A DNA stretch of 64,000 bases from Sphingomonas nostoxanthinifaciens. GTDB taxonomy: Bacteria > Pseudomonadota > Alphaproteobacteria > Sphingomonadales > Sphingomonadaceae. The DNA lies in assembly GCF_019930585.1 (NCBI RefSeq), contig NZ_CP082839.1:1860001-1924000 (forward strand), written 5' to 3'. The notes beneath the pieces are model-generated. The model ran no database searches. It was not told where the DNA came from and saw nothing but the letters and a program-made list of their open reading frames with translations. How positions within the stretch are numbered: the first letter of the stretch is position 1; each line of letters begins with the position of its first letter. The position numbers and the translations under genes are program-made. This document shows, in pieces, positions 16,607 to 24,928 of the stretch.

Positions 16607-17391
16607 GCCAGCGCCTCTGCCTGTTGGGATAGGGTGGCCAGCCGGTCCTCGGCATCGGACAGCAACACCACCTCGCCGACGACGATGATCGCCGGGCTGA
16701 CGATCCGCTCGCGCTGGAGCATGCCACCGAGATCGGCGAGCACGGTGCGCAGCCGGCGCGAACCCGGCAGCGTGCCGCGCTCGATCACCGCCACCGGCAG
16801 ATCGGGGGCGAGCCCGTCCATCATCAATTTGTCGGCGATCGCCGGGCCGGAGGCGACGCCCATGTAGATCACGAGCGTGCGACCCTTGCCGGCGAGGCCC
16901 GACCAGTCCTGCTCGGACAGGCCCTTGCACTGGCCCGCGACGAAGCTGACCGCGCTCGACCAGTCGCGATGGGTAAGTGGGAGCATCGCCTCGGCCGCGC
17001 AGCCGAGTGCGGCCGACACGCCGGGCACCACCTCGACCGGCAGGCCGGTTGCGCGCACCGCCTCGACCTCTTCGCCGCCGCGGCCGAACACGAACGGATC
17101 GCCGCCTTTCAGGCGCACCACGATCGAGCCGGCCTTCACATGCGCGACGATCAGCGCGTTGATCGCCTCCTGCGGCAAGGTGTGGCGCGCGCGCGTCTTG
17201 GCGACCGAGATGCGCTGCGCGGCGGCGGGGGCATGATCCAGCACAGCCGGATCGATCAGCCCGTCATGCACCACCACGTCGGCCTGGCGCAGGGCATCGA
17301 CCGCGCGAATGGTGAGCAGGCCCGGATCACCCGGCCCCGCGCCCACGAGGATCACCTTCCCACGCCCGATCGGATCCAGCAACGTCGCCAT
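16603..17391 (-). CDS. cobA: Uroporphyrinogen-III C-methyltransferase (siroheme synthesis)
   Basis: The 262-aa SUMT enzyme methylates uroporphyrinogen III twice with SAM to give precorrin-2, the siroheme precursor. Motifs are VILVGAGPGDPGLLTIRA, VVRLKGGDPFVFGRGGEE, VVPGVSAALG, PLTHRD and SPAIIVVGEVV. It has only the methyltransferase domain; the dehydrogenase/chelatase activities of CysG must be encoded elsewhere. It is first in the sulfur operon and supplies the cofactor for sulfite reductase. An in-frame GTG at 17400 could add three residues; neither start has a strong Shine-Dalgarno. Confidence 0.92.
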   Translation of the reverse strand: MATLLDPIGRGKVILVGAGPGDPGLLTIRAVDALRQADVVVHDGLIDPAVLDHAPAAAQRISVAKTRARHTLPQEAINALIVAHVKAGSIVVRLKGGDPFVFGRGGEEVEAVRATGLPVEVVPGVSAALGCAAEAMLPLTHRDWSSAVSFVAGQCKGLSEQDWSGLAGKGRTLVIYMGVASGPAIADKLMMDGLAPDLPVAVIERGTLPGSRRLRTVLADLGGMLQRERIVSPAIIVVGEVVLLSDAEDRLATLSQQAEALA

Positions 17392-17525
17392 GCTCGCCAC
17401 ATGGGGTAATCGCGTCCGATCCGCAAATGAAGCAATCTTTGCGACCGGCTAGGTCAGCTTCTCGCGGAGCGCTTGACGCCATGGCCGCCCCAAGCGAGGT
17501 TCGGTCCGACAGGGGAGATCGATCG

Positions 17526-18278
17526 ATGGCGCGCGCGACATGGGATCTGGGGCCGGCAAAGGCCGCGCGTTACTCCGACGTGGCGATCACGCTCCATTGG
17601 CTGATCGCGATCGCGATCCTCTACAATCTCGCTTCGGGCCTGCTGCGGCCGGTGATGCCGCGCGGTTTCTTCATCTTCCACATCTCGTCGGGGATCACGA
17701 TCCTGACGCTCAGCATCGTCCGCGTGCTGTGGCGGCTGACCCACCGGCCGCCGCCTTTGCTGCCGATGGCGCCGTGGGAGCGGGGGCTCGCGCACACAGT
17801 CCACGCCTTGCTCTATGCCGCGATGCTGCTGCTGCCCTTCTCCGGCTGGGCGATGGTGTCGGCCAGTCCGCCGGCCGGCTCGCCCGGCGCGGCCTATGCC
17901 GATGCGGAGCGTGCGGCGCACGAGCCGGTGCAGCCGCAGGTCGCGCCCTCGGGTCGCGAGACGAAGGGGCCGCCGGCTCCCGCCGGCCAGGGTCAGGGCG
18001 GGGGCACCCCGCCGCGCAAGCATGGGCCGATCATGGTATGGGGGCTGTTCAAGCTGCCGCTCATCACCCCGGTCAACGAGATCGGGCGGACGCCCGAGGG
18101 CGTGCCGCAGCAGCGCGCGCTGCACGAGCGGATCGAGACGTTCCACCTGCTCGGCGGCTGGATCCTGCTCGTGCTGCTGGTGATCCACATCGGCGGAGCG
18201 CTAAAGCATCAGCTGATCGACCGGCAGCCCGAACTCGCGCGCATGGGGCTCGGCCGCGGGCGGAGCTGGCCCCGCTAG
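17526..18278 (+). CDS. Cytochrome b561-type membrane protein with a Pro/Gly-rich loop
   Basis: The 250-aa protein has four membrane helices: about 22-40, 50-66, 96-113 and 207-226. Histidines suited to bind two b hemes are in ITLHWLIAIA, FIFHISSG, LAHTVHALLY and FHLLGGWILLVLLVIHIGG, the pattern of the bacterial b561/YodB-like family. Between helices 3 and 4 is an extended loop of about 60 residues rich in Pro, Gly and Gln, longer than in typical members. These proteins pass electrons between quinones or donors and periplasmic targets. The start at 17526 has GGGGAG upstream. Its stop overlaps the convergent selO stop. Confidence 0.8.
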   Translation: MARATWDLGPAKAARYSDVAITLHWLIAIAILYNLASGLLRPVMPRGFFIFHISSGITILTLSIVRVLWRLTHRPPPLLPMAPWERGLAHTVHALLYAAMLLLPFSGWAMVSASPPAGSPGAAYADAERAAHEPVQPQVAPSGRETKGPPAPAGQGQGGGTPPRKHGPIMVWGLFKLPLITPVNEIGRTPEGVPQQRALHERIETFHLLGGWILLVLLVIHIGGALKHQLIDRQPELARMGLGRGRSWPR

Positions 18279-19666
18279 GCAAGCGCTTCGCCCATCCGGC
18301 GGATCGCGGCGACCTTGGCGTGGAGCGGGGCCCAATCGTCGTCGCGATCGATCGCGCTCCAGATCGCCTCGACCTCCGCGATGTGCATCGAACAGGGTTC
18401 GGCATCCGACCAGTAAGCGTGGTCGAGCCTGCGCGAGGGCGCATAGGGGGCCAGTAGCGCCTCCAATCCTGCGAAATCGGCCGCATAAGCGTCGTCGGCG
18501 GGTGACGGTGCGCGGCGGCGACCGCCGGCCCAGTCGAAGAAGAAGCGATCGATCGTGACCGAGCCCGGCGTCAGGCTCTCCTCGATCGCCTGCACCAGCG
18601 CGAGATCCTCCGCCTCGCCGCGCGGCGTGACGCCGAGCCGCGCCAGCATCGCCGCGGCGTGGGCCTGCTCGTAAAGTGCCGGAAAGGCATCGAGGATCGC
18701 CCCCAGCGCTTCGACATCGGCGAGCTTGGTCAGCGCGATCGCGAGTTGGACGACGTCCCAGTGGATCGCCTGCGCCTGCCGCCCGAAGGCATAGAGGCCT
18801 TGCGCGTCGAAATAGGCTGCGGTGAAGCCGGTGTCCCAAAAGGGGGTGAAGCGCCATGGGCCATAATCGAAGCTTTCGGCGGTGACGTTGATATTGTCGC
18901 TGTTGAGCACGCCGTGGACGAAGCCCGCCGCCATGTAGCTCGCCGCCAGTCGGGCGGTGCCGGCGACGACATGCTCCAGCAATTGCAGCGCAGGTGCCTC
19001 GCCCGGCTGCTCGCCGTAAAGCTGCTCGAGCACGTAGGCGACCAGGCGGGCCATCTCCGCGGGCTGGCCGAGCGTCGCGAGCCGCTGGAAGCTGCCGATG
19101 CGGATATGGCCGTGGCTCAGCCGCACCAGCACCGCCGAGCGCGTCGGCGACGGCTCGTCGCCCCGGTGCAGCGCTTCGCCCGTCTCGACCAGCGAGAAGG
19201 AGCGCGACGTCCGGACGCCAAGCGCCTCCAGCATCTCGGTCGCCAGGATCTCGCGCACGCCGCCCTTCAGCGTCAGCCGCCCGTCGCCGAAGCGCGAGTA
19301 GGGCGTGGTGCCCGAACCCTTGGTGCCGAGATCGAGCAGGCGGCCGTCCTCGTCTCGCACCTGCGCGAAGGTGAAGCCGCGCCCGTCGCCGATGTCGGGA
19401 TTGTACGCGCGAAACTGATGGCCGTGATAACGCAGTGCCAGCGGCTCGGGCAGCGATCCCGGCAGCGGCTCGAACCGGCCGAAATGCGCGAGCCATTCGG
19501 CGTCGCTCAGCCCGTCCAGCCCCACCTCGGCCGCGGCGCGGTCGTTGCGGAAGCGCAGGATGGTCTGTGGAAAGCGCGCCGCGGCCACCGGATCGGCGAG
19601 GAAATCCGCCACCTCCAGCAAGATGCGTTCGGGGCGGGACGAGGTGGCTTGCGGCGAAATGGTCAT
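18275..19666 (-). CDS. selO: SelO/YdiU-family protein adenylyltransferase (AMPylase)
   Basis: The 463-aa pseudokinase-fold enzyme transfers AMP to proteins in characterised members. Family landmarks are LRYHGHQFRAYNPDIGDGRG, TKGSGTTPYSRFGDGRLTLKGGVRE, and the inverted active site FVHGVLNSDNINVTAESFDYGPW with the metal-binding Asn and Asp. Usual SelO proteins end in a Cys- or Sec-containing tail (for example ...FCGT or CSS). This one ends RRMGEALA with no such tail, so the redox-sensing element is absent or was lost. The start at 19666 gives the standard short N-terminus; longer frames upstream are antisense shadows. Confidence 0.88.
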   Translation of the reverse strand: MTISPQATSSRPERILLEVADFLADPVAAARFPQTILRFRNDRAAAEVGLDGLSDAEWLAHFGRFEPLPGSLPEPLALRYHGHQFRAYNPDIGDGRGFTFAQVRDEDGRLLDLGTKGSGTTPYSRFGDGRLTLKGGVREILATEMLEALGVRTSRSFSLVETGEALHRGDEPSPTRSAVLVRLSHGHIRIGSFQRLATLGQPAEMARLVAYVLEQLYGEQPGEAPALQLLEHVVAGTARLAASYMAAGFVHGVLNSDNINVTAESFDYGPWRFTPFWDTGFTAAYFDAQGLYAFGRQAQAIHWDVVQLAIALTKLADVEALGAILDAFPALYEQAHAAAMLARLGVTPRGEAEDLALVQAIEESLTPGSVTIDRFFFDWAGGRRRAPSPADDAYAADFAGLEALLAPYAPSRRLDHAYWSDAEPCSMHIAEVEAIWSAIDRDDDWAPLHAKVAAIRRMGEALA

Positions 19667-19703
19667 CCGTCGATATGAGGGGCTCGGCAGCGGAGGCGCA
19701 AGG

Positions 19704-20588
19704 ATGGGCGGCGCGGAACCTCGGGACGACCGCCTTTGGCGCGACGGCTGGTGGCGCTCGCGCGACGGCATCCGCCTGCATTATCGCGATTATCCGGGCG
19801 CCTCCGATCGCCTGCCGATCCTGTGCGTGCCCGGCCTTACCCGCAATGCGCGCGACTTTGCGGCGGTGGCGGAGCGGCTGGCGGGCACCCGCCGCGTCAT
19901 CGCGGTCGATCTGCGCGGTCGCGGTCAGAGCGGCCAGGCGCCCGATCCGCTCAGCTACGTGCCGCCGGTCTATGTCGACGATGTGCTGACGCTCCTGGCC
20001 GAACTGGGCCTCCCGCGCGTCGTCTGGTTCGGCACCTCGCTCGGCGGGATCATGGCGATGCTGGCGGCGCTTGCGGCGCGGCCGGTGCTGGCGGGGGTGC
20101 TGCTGAACGATGTCGGGCCGGTGCTGGAGCCGGTCGGGCTGGCGCGGATCGGATCCTATGTCGGCAAATCGGCGAGCTGGCCGACCTGGCTGCACGCCGC
20201 GCGGTCCATCGAGGAGACGCACGCCGCCTTCTTCCCGCATTGGCAGCTGGAGGATTGGCTGGCGATGGCGCACCGTACCTGTCGCCTGACCGAGCAGGGA
20301 CGGATCGTGTTCGATTACGACGGGCGGATCGCCGAGCCATTCCGCCTGCCGCCGCCCGATCCGCCGGTCGACCTCTGGCCCGGTTTGCTCGCGCTGGCGG
20401 GCAGCCCGGCCTTGCTCGTGCGGGGTGGCTTGTCCGACCTGCTGAGCGCAGCGACGGCAGAGCGCATGGCCGCAATCCTGCCCGATCTTGAACTCGTCAC
20501 CGTGCCGGACGTTGGTCACGCGCCGACGCTGGACGAGGCGGAGGCGGTCGCCGGGATCGACCGACTGTTGCAGCGGATCAACGCCTGA
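19704..20588 (+). CDS. Alpha/beta-fold hydrolase
   Basis: The 294-aa protein has the alpha/beta hydrolase pattern. The oxyanion strand is PILCVPGLTRNARDF, the next strand is VIAVDLRGRGQSG, the nucleophile elbow is WFGTSLGGIMA with Ser near residue 116, and the late catalytic His is in PDVGHAPTLDE. The acid is probably in LLVRGGLSDLL. Esterases, lactonases and haloperoxidase-like enzymes share this layout, so the substrate is unknown. GGAGG sits 11 bases before the ATG. It is divergent from selO (37 bases between starts) and 24-66 bases upstream of the next gene, depending on that gene's start. Confidence 0.85.
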   Translation: MGGAEPRDDRLWRDGWWRSRDGIRLHYRDYPGASDRLPILCVPGLTRNARDFAAVAERLAGTRRVIAVDLRGRGQSGQAPDPLSYVPPVYVDDVLTLLAELGLPRVVWFGTSLGGIMAMLAALAARPVLAGVLLNDVGPVLEPVGLARIGSYVGKSASWPTWLHAARSIEETHAAFFPHWQLEDWLAMAHRTCRLTEQGRIVFDYDGRIAEPFRLPPPDPPVDLWPGLLALAGSPALLVRGGLSDLLSAATAERMAAILPDLELVTVPDVGHAPTLDEAEAVAGIDRLLQRINA

Positions 20589-20654
20589 GAATTTTCGCGC
20601 GCAATCCGGCCGATGCTGGCTTATAGGCCGAAGCTTATTTGTTCGGAGGATGGT

Positions 20655-22058
20655 TTGTTCAAAGGTCTGCGCCCGATCATGTATGGCGGCCGTGAGGTCT
20701 GGCCGCTGATCGAGGGTGGCAAGGGTGTCGCCGTGTCGAACCATGCCAGCGCGGGTGCGTGGGCAGCGGCGGGCGGCATCGGCACGATCTCCGCGGTCAA
20801 TGCCGACAGCTACGATCCCGAGGGGAAGATCATCCCCCAGATCTATCGCGCGCTCACCCGGCGCGACCGGCACGAAGAGCTCGTCCAATATGCGATCGAC
20901 GGCGCGGTCCAGCAGGTGAAGCGCGCGTGGGAGATTGCCGGCGGCAAGGGCGCGATCAACATCAACGTGCTGTGGGAGATGGGCGGCGCGCAGCGCGTGC
21001 TGCACGGCGTGCTCGAGCGCACCAGGGGCCTCGTCGCAGGCGTCACCTGCGGCGCGGGCATGCCCTACAAATTGTCCGAGATCGCAGCCTCCTACGGCGT
21101 CAACTATCTGCCGATCGTCAGCTCGGGCCGCGCGTTTAACGCATTGTGGAAGCGGGCTTATTCCAAGGCGGCCGAATGGCTGGCCGGTGTGGTCTACGAG
21201 GATCCGTGGCTTGCCGGCGGCCATAACGGCCTGTCGAATGCCGAAGACCCGCGCGCGCCGCAGGATCCCTATCCGCGCGTCAAGGCGCTGCGCGAGACGA
21301 TGCGCGCCGGCGGCGTGTCCGAAGACGTGCCGATCATCATGGCCGGCGGTGTGTGGCACCTGCGCGACTGGAGCGACTGGATCGACAATCCCGAGCTCGG
21401 CGCGATCGCGTTCCAGTTCGGCACGCGGCCGTTGCTGACGCAGGAAAGCCCGATCTCCGAGGAGTGGAAGGCGCGGCTGACGTCGCTGGACGAGGGCGAT
21501 GTGCTACTGCACCGCTTCTCGCCGACCGGCTTCTATTCGTCGGCCGTCCGCAACGACTTCCTGCGCAATCTCGAGGCGCGGTCGGAGCGGCAGATCCCCT
21601 ACTCGATGGAAGCGGCAGGCGACCATCAGTTCCAGCTCGACGTCGGCGTGAAGGGCAAGAGCTTCTGGGTGACGCTGGGCGATCTCCATCGCGCACGCGA
21701 ATGGGATGCGCGCGGATTCACCACCGCGCTCAAGACGCCGGACAACACTTTGGTCTTCGTCACCACCGACGAGATGAAGGTGATCCGCAAGGATCAGGCC
21801 GATTGCATGGGCTGCCTCAGCCAGTGTGCCTTCTCGTCATGGGCGGATACCGAGGGCAATTCGACCGGGCGGCTGGCCGATCCGCGCAGCTTCTGCATCC
21901 AGAAGACGCTGCAGGACATCGGCCATGGCGCGCCGATCGACCAGAATCTGATGTTCGCCGGCCACGCGGCCTACAAGTTCAAGCAAGATCCATTCTATTC
22001 CAACGGCTTCGTGCCGACGGTCAAGCAACTGGTCGACCGCATCCTGACCGGCGACTGA
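20655..22058 (+). CDS. Nitronate monooxygenase/2-nitropropane dioxygenase-like FMN protein
   Basis: The 467-aa protein is a TIM-barrel flavoprotein of the NPD family. GGIGTISAVNADSYDPEGKI, VTCGAGMPYKLSEIAASYGV, PIVSSGRAFNALWKRA, the GGHNGLSN loop and IIMAGGVWHL are the FMN-contacting loops. A C-terminal extension with CMGCLSQCAFSSW is unlike classical nitronate monooxygenases and may bind a metal or an Fe-S cluster. I choose the TTG at 20655 because GGAGG lies five bases upstream and the protein then starts MFKGLRPIMYGG; ATG 20613 would add 14 unconserved residues and has no ribosome site. The substrate is unproven. Confidence 0.82.
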   Translation: MFKGLRPIMYGGREVWPLIEGGKGVAVSNHASAGAWAAAGGIGTISAVNADSYDPEGKIIPQIYRALTRRDRHEELVQYAIDGAVQQVKRAWEIAGGKGAININVLWEMGGAQRVLHGVLERTRGLVAGVTCGAGMPYKLSEIAASYGVNYLPIVSSGRAFNALWKRAYSKAAEWLAGVVYEDPWLAGGHNGLSNAEDPRAPQDPYPRVKALRETMRAGGVSEDVPIIMAGGVWHLRDWSDWIDNPELGAIAFQFGTRPLLTQESPISEEWKARLTSLDEGDVLLHRFSPTGFYSSAVRNDFLRNLEARSERQIPYSMEAAGDHQFQLDVGVKGKSFWVTLGDLHRAREWDARGFTTALKTPDNTLVFVTTDEMKVIRKDQADCMGCLSQCAFSSWADTEGNSTGRLADPRSFCIQKTLQDIGHGAPIDQNLMFAGHAAYKFKQDPFYSNGFVPTVKQLVDRILTGD

Positions 22059-22062
22059 GCGC

Positions 22063-22767
22063 ATGGCCAAGACGGCGCTGATCGTCCGCCACACGCCCTA
22101 TGAGGGCATTGCCGGCTTCCGCCTGCCGATCGAGCAGGCGGGATATGCGGTCAGCCGGATCGACGTGACCGATCCCGCCTTCGCCGATCTTGATTGGACG
22201 ACGCCCGATCTGGTCGCGCTGATGGGCGGGCCGATGGGGGTCCACGAAGACGCGATCTATCCGTGGATCGCCGCCGAGCTTGCCGGCCTGCGCCGGCGGC
22301 TCGATGCGGCGCGGCCGACGATCGGCGTCTGCCTCGGCAGCCAGATGATCGCGGCGGCGCTGGGCGCGCGCGTCTTTCCGGGGCCGACCAAGGAGGTGGG
22401 GTTCGCGCCGGTCGCGCTGCTGCCGGAAGGGACGGGATCGCCGCTGCGTCATGTCGCGGGTATTCCCGTCCTGCACTGGCACGGCGATACGTTCGATCTG
22501 CCCACGGGCGTCGAGCGGCTGGCGGAGACCGAACTCTACGCGCATCAGGCGTTCCGCATCGATCCATGGCTGCTCGCGCTGCAATTCCACCCTGAAATGG
22601 GCGAGGATCCGCGAATCGAGGCGTGGCTCGACGGCAGCGACGCCTATCTGGCCGAGGCCGGCACCGATGCCGCGCGGGTCCGCGCGGATTATGCCGCGCA
22701 TGGCCCGCGCGCGGTCGTGGCGGGGCGGGCGCTGGTCGCCGAATGGCTGGCGGCGCTGCCGGGCTGA
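22063..22767 (+). CDS. Class I glutamine amidotransferase-like protein
   Basis: The 234-aa protein has the full triad: nucleophile Cys in TIGVCLGSQMIAAALG, and His and Glu in LQFHPEMGEDP. The GuaA-type loop LVALMGGPMGVHED is present. It is a stand-alone amidotransferase domain like the 'GMP synthase-like' proteins, with no synthetase partner nearby, so it may act on gamma-glutamyl compounds. It begins four bases after the previous stop and is followed at once by the RNA ligase-like gene, so a shared transcript is likely. Confidence 0.85.
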   Translation: MAKTALIVRHTPYEGIAGFRLPIEQAGYAVSRIDVTDPAFADLDWTTPDLVALMGGPMGVHEDAIYPWIAAELAGLRRRLDAARPTIGVCLGSQMIAAALGARVFPGPTKEVGFAPVALLPEGTGSPLRHVAGIPVLHWHGDTFDLPTGVERLAETELYAHQAFRIDPWLLALQFHPEMGEDPRIEAWLDGSDAYLAEAGTDAARVRADYAAHGPRAVVAGRALVAEWLAALPG

Positions 22768-22771
22768 GCGA

Positions 22772-23290
22772 TTGGGTGACGAAGCCGCACCGCTGATCGT
22801 CTCGGCGCTGTTCGGCGCGGATGATTTTGCGTGGCTCGATGCGCTGCGGCGCGCGCATTTCCCGCCCGAACGCAACCATCTCGCCGCACACCTTACCCTG
22901 TTCCATCATCTGCCGCCCTCGGTCGAGGCCGAGACGCGACGGCGTCTGGCGGGGCTGACGCGCGGCATGCCGACGCCGCGCGCGCAGGCGGCGGGCATCC
23001 AGAATCTCGGCGGCGGCACCGCGATCCGCATCGTCTCGCCGGCGCTGGAGGCGATGCGCGCGGAGCTTGCCGAGGCCTTTACCGGGCTGCTGACGCCGCA
23101 GGACCGGGCCGGCTGGCGCCCGCACGTCACCGTGCAGAACAAGGTGGCAGCCGACGAAGCGCGGCGGCTGCAGCGGTCGCTGGAGGCCGATTTCGTCGCG
23201 CGGCCGGTCGCGATCGCCGGCCTCGCGCTGTGGCGCTATCGCGGCGGCCCGTGGGAGCCGGTCTCGCGCCACATGTTCACAGCAGGCTGA
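22772..23290 (+). CDS. 2'-5' RNA ligase/cyclic phosphodiesterase-family protein
   Basis: The 172-aa protein has both HxT signatures of the 2H phosphoesterase superfamily: HLTLFHHLPPS near residue 46 and HVTVQNKVAADE near residue 118. Members ligate or hydrolyse 2',5' RNA linkages or cyclic phosphates; the natural substrate in bacteria is unclear. The TTG at 22772, four bases after the upstream stop, is the most likely start, but it has no good Shine-Dalgarno and probably depends on coupling. The 3' end overlaps the convergent radical SAM gene by 14 bases. Confidence 0.78.
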   Translation: MGDEAAPLIVSALFGADDFAWLDALRRAHFPPERNHLAAHLTLFHHLPPSVEAETRRRLAGLTRGMPTPRAQAAGIQNLGGGTAIRIVSPALEAMRAELAEAFTGLLTPQDRAGWRPHVTVQNKVAADEARRLQRSLEADFVARPVAIAGLALWRYRGGPWEPVSRHMFTAG

Positions 23291-24356
23291 GCTGGTCGCC
23301 CGCGGGCGGACGGAACAGATCGGTGCGCAGCGCCATCCGCTCGCCGGTGAAGCCCAGCTTGCGGCAGGCGATGCGGAAGCGCGTGCGCAACAGCTCCGCC
23401 CATGGCCCTTGGCCGCGCATGCGGGTGTGAAAGTTCGGATCGTTGTCGCGGCCGCCGCGGATCGACTGGATCGTCGCCATCACCTTCGCCGCGCGATCGG
23501 GATGATGTTCGTCGAGCCACGCGCGGAACAAGGGCGCCACCTCGTGCGGCAGCCGCACCGGCAGGAAGAAGGCACCGCGCGCGCCAACCGCCTGCGCCGC
23601 CTCGAGGATATGCTCCATCTCGTGATCGTTGATCTGCGGCACCACCGGCGCGAGGCTGACATAGGCCGGCACGCCCGCGGCGGCGAGCGCACCGATCGCG
23701 GCGAGCCGTTTGGCCGGATGCGGCGCGCGCGGCTCCAGCGTCCGCGCGATGGCCGGGTCGATCGTCGGCACCGAGATCACCACTGCTGCCAGCCCGCGCA
23801 CGCCGGCCGGCCCGACCAGGTCGAGATCGCGCACCACCCGATCCGACTTGGTCGTGATCGTGAAGGGATGGCCGGTCTCGACCAGCACCTCGAGGCAGGC
23901 GCGCGTGATGCCCCAGTCGCCCTCGATCGGCTGGTAGGGATCGGTGTTGGTGCCGAACGCGATCGGCCGCGCGACATAGCCGCGCTTCCCCAGCTCGCTC
24001 CGCAGCAAGGCAGGCGCGTCGGGCTTGGCGAACAGCCGCGTCTCGAAATCGAGACCGGGCGACAGATCGTGGAAGGCGTGGGTCGGCCGCGCGAAGCAAT
24101 AGATGCAACCATGCTCGCAACCGCGATAGGGATTCACCGATCGATCGAAACCGATGTCGGGCGAGTTGTTGGTGGTGAGGATCGTCTTCGGCCGCTCGAC
24201 CGTGACCGTCGTGCGCAGGCGCGGCGCCTCGCCGTCGACCGTTTCGCGATCGTCGAGCCAGTCGTCATCTTCCTCGCGCGCCTTCAGGTTGAAGCGCTGC
24301 GGCGTCGCGTTGAGCGTGGCACCACGGCCGGGGCGAGCTTGGCTCGGCATTGGCAT
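23277..24356 (-). CDS. Radical SAM protein of the PA0069/SplB-like family
   Basis: The 359-aa protein carries the radical SAM cluster motif in PYRGCEHGCIYCFARPTH (CxxxCxxC). GTNTDPYQPIEG and the FTITTKS strand typical of PA0069-type proteins are also present. It resembles spore photoproduct lyase in layout, but the substrate of this family is not established. The N-terminal 60 residues are polar. The annotated start ATG at 24356 lies just downstream of a short AT-rich stretch (ataaactagaacatataagg) that may hold the promoter. No partner gene is evident. Confidence 0.85.
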   Translation of the reverse strand: MPMPSQARPGRGATLNATPQRFNLKAREEDDDWLDDRETVDGEAPRLRTTVTVERPKTILTTNNSPDIGFDRSVNPYRGCEHGCIYCFARPTHAFHDLSPGLDFETRLFAKPDAPALLRSELGKRGYVARPIAFGTNTDPYQPIEGDWGITRACLEVLVETGHPFTITTKSDRVVRDLDLVGPAGVRGLAAVVISVPTIDPAIARTLEPRAPHPAKRLAAIGALAAAGVPAYVSLAPVVPQINDHEMEHILEAAQAVGARGAFFLPVRLPHEVAPLFRAWLDEHHPDRAAKVMATIQSIRGGRDNDPNFHTRMRGQGPWAELLRTRFRIACRKLGFTGERMALRTDLFRPPAGDQLSLL

Positions 24357-24396
24357 AAACTAGAACATATAAGGAACGCACGCAAGCGTCGCCGGA

Positions 24397-24924
24397 TCAG
24401 CGCTCCATCAGGCGCGGCATCAATTCGACGAAGTTGCAGGGGCGGTGGCGGCTGTCGAGCTGGGTCGCGAGGATGCCGTCCCATCCGTCCTTCACCGCGC
24501 CGGTCGAGCCGGGCAGAGCGAACAGGTAGGTGCCGCGCGCGACGGCGGCGGTGGCGCGCGACTGGATGGTCGAGGTGCCGATCTTGGCGTAGCTGAGCCA
24601 GCGGAACAGTTCGCCGAAGCCCTCAATCTCCTTGTCGCGGACGCGCGCGAACGCTTCGGGGGTGACGTCGCGCCCGGTCACGCCGGTGCCGCCGGTCGTG
24701 ATGATGCAGTCGATCGCCGGATCGTCGATCCAGCCGTGCAGCCGCGCGACGATCAGTTCGACATCGTCGCGCACGATCGCGCGGTCGGCGAGAATGTGCC
24801 CGGCGCCGGCAATACGCTCGGCCAGCGTGTCGCCGGAACGGTCGTCGGCGTGGGTACGCGTGTCGGAGACGGTCAGCAGCGCGATGCGGACCGGCAGGAA
24901 CGGCAGGCTTTCGTCGATCGCCAC
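24397..24924 (-). CDS. moaB: Molybdenum cofactor biosynthesis protein B
   Basis: The 175-aa MogA/MoaB-fold protein adenylylates molybdopterin in Moco synthesis, or is a paralogue of the enzyme that does. Motifs are [38 protein letters not shown] and [16 protein letters not shown], the MPT-binding loops. The GTG at 24924 is chosen because it lies four bases after the stop of the lytic transglycosylase gene and gives the common N-terminus [15 protein letters not shown]. Upstream in-frame ATGs lie inside that gene. No other Moco genes are nearby. Confidence 0.88.
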   Translation of the reverse strand: MAIDESLPFLPVRIALLTVSDTRTHADDRSGDTLAERIAGAGHILADRAIVRDDVELIVARLHGWIDDPAIDCIITTGGTGVTGRDVTPEAFARVRDKEIEGFGELFRWLSYAKIGTSTIQSRATAAVARGTYLFALPGSTGAVKDGWDGILATQLDSRHRPCNFVELMPRLMER

Positions 24925-24928
24925 GCGA

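Noticed and set aside
18275..19666. Selenocysteine use in SelO
   Set aside because: There is no in-frame TGA within the conserved region, no tail motif, and no SECIS-like hairpin could be identified near the 3' end.
18201..21359. A 1052-codon open frame on the minus strand across selO, the hydrolase and the nitronate monooxygenase gene
   Set aside because: It is out of frame with selO and antisense to the two recognisable genes that follow. Its Arg/Ala/Pro-rich composition is the usual shadow of high-GC genes and it matches no family.
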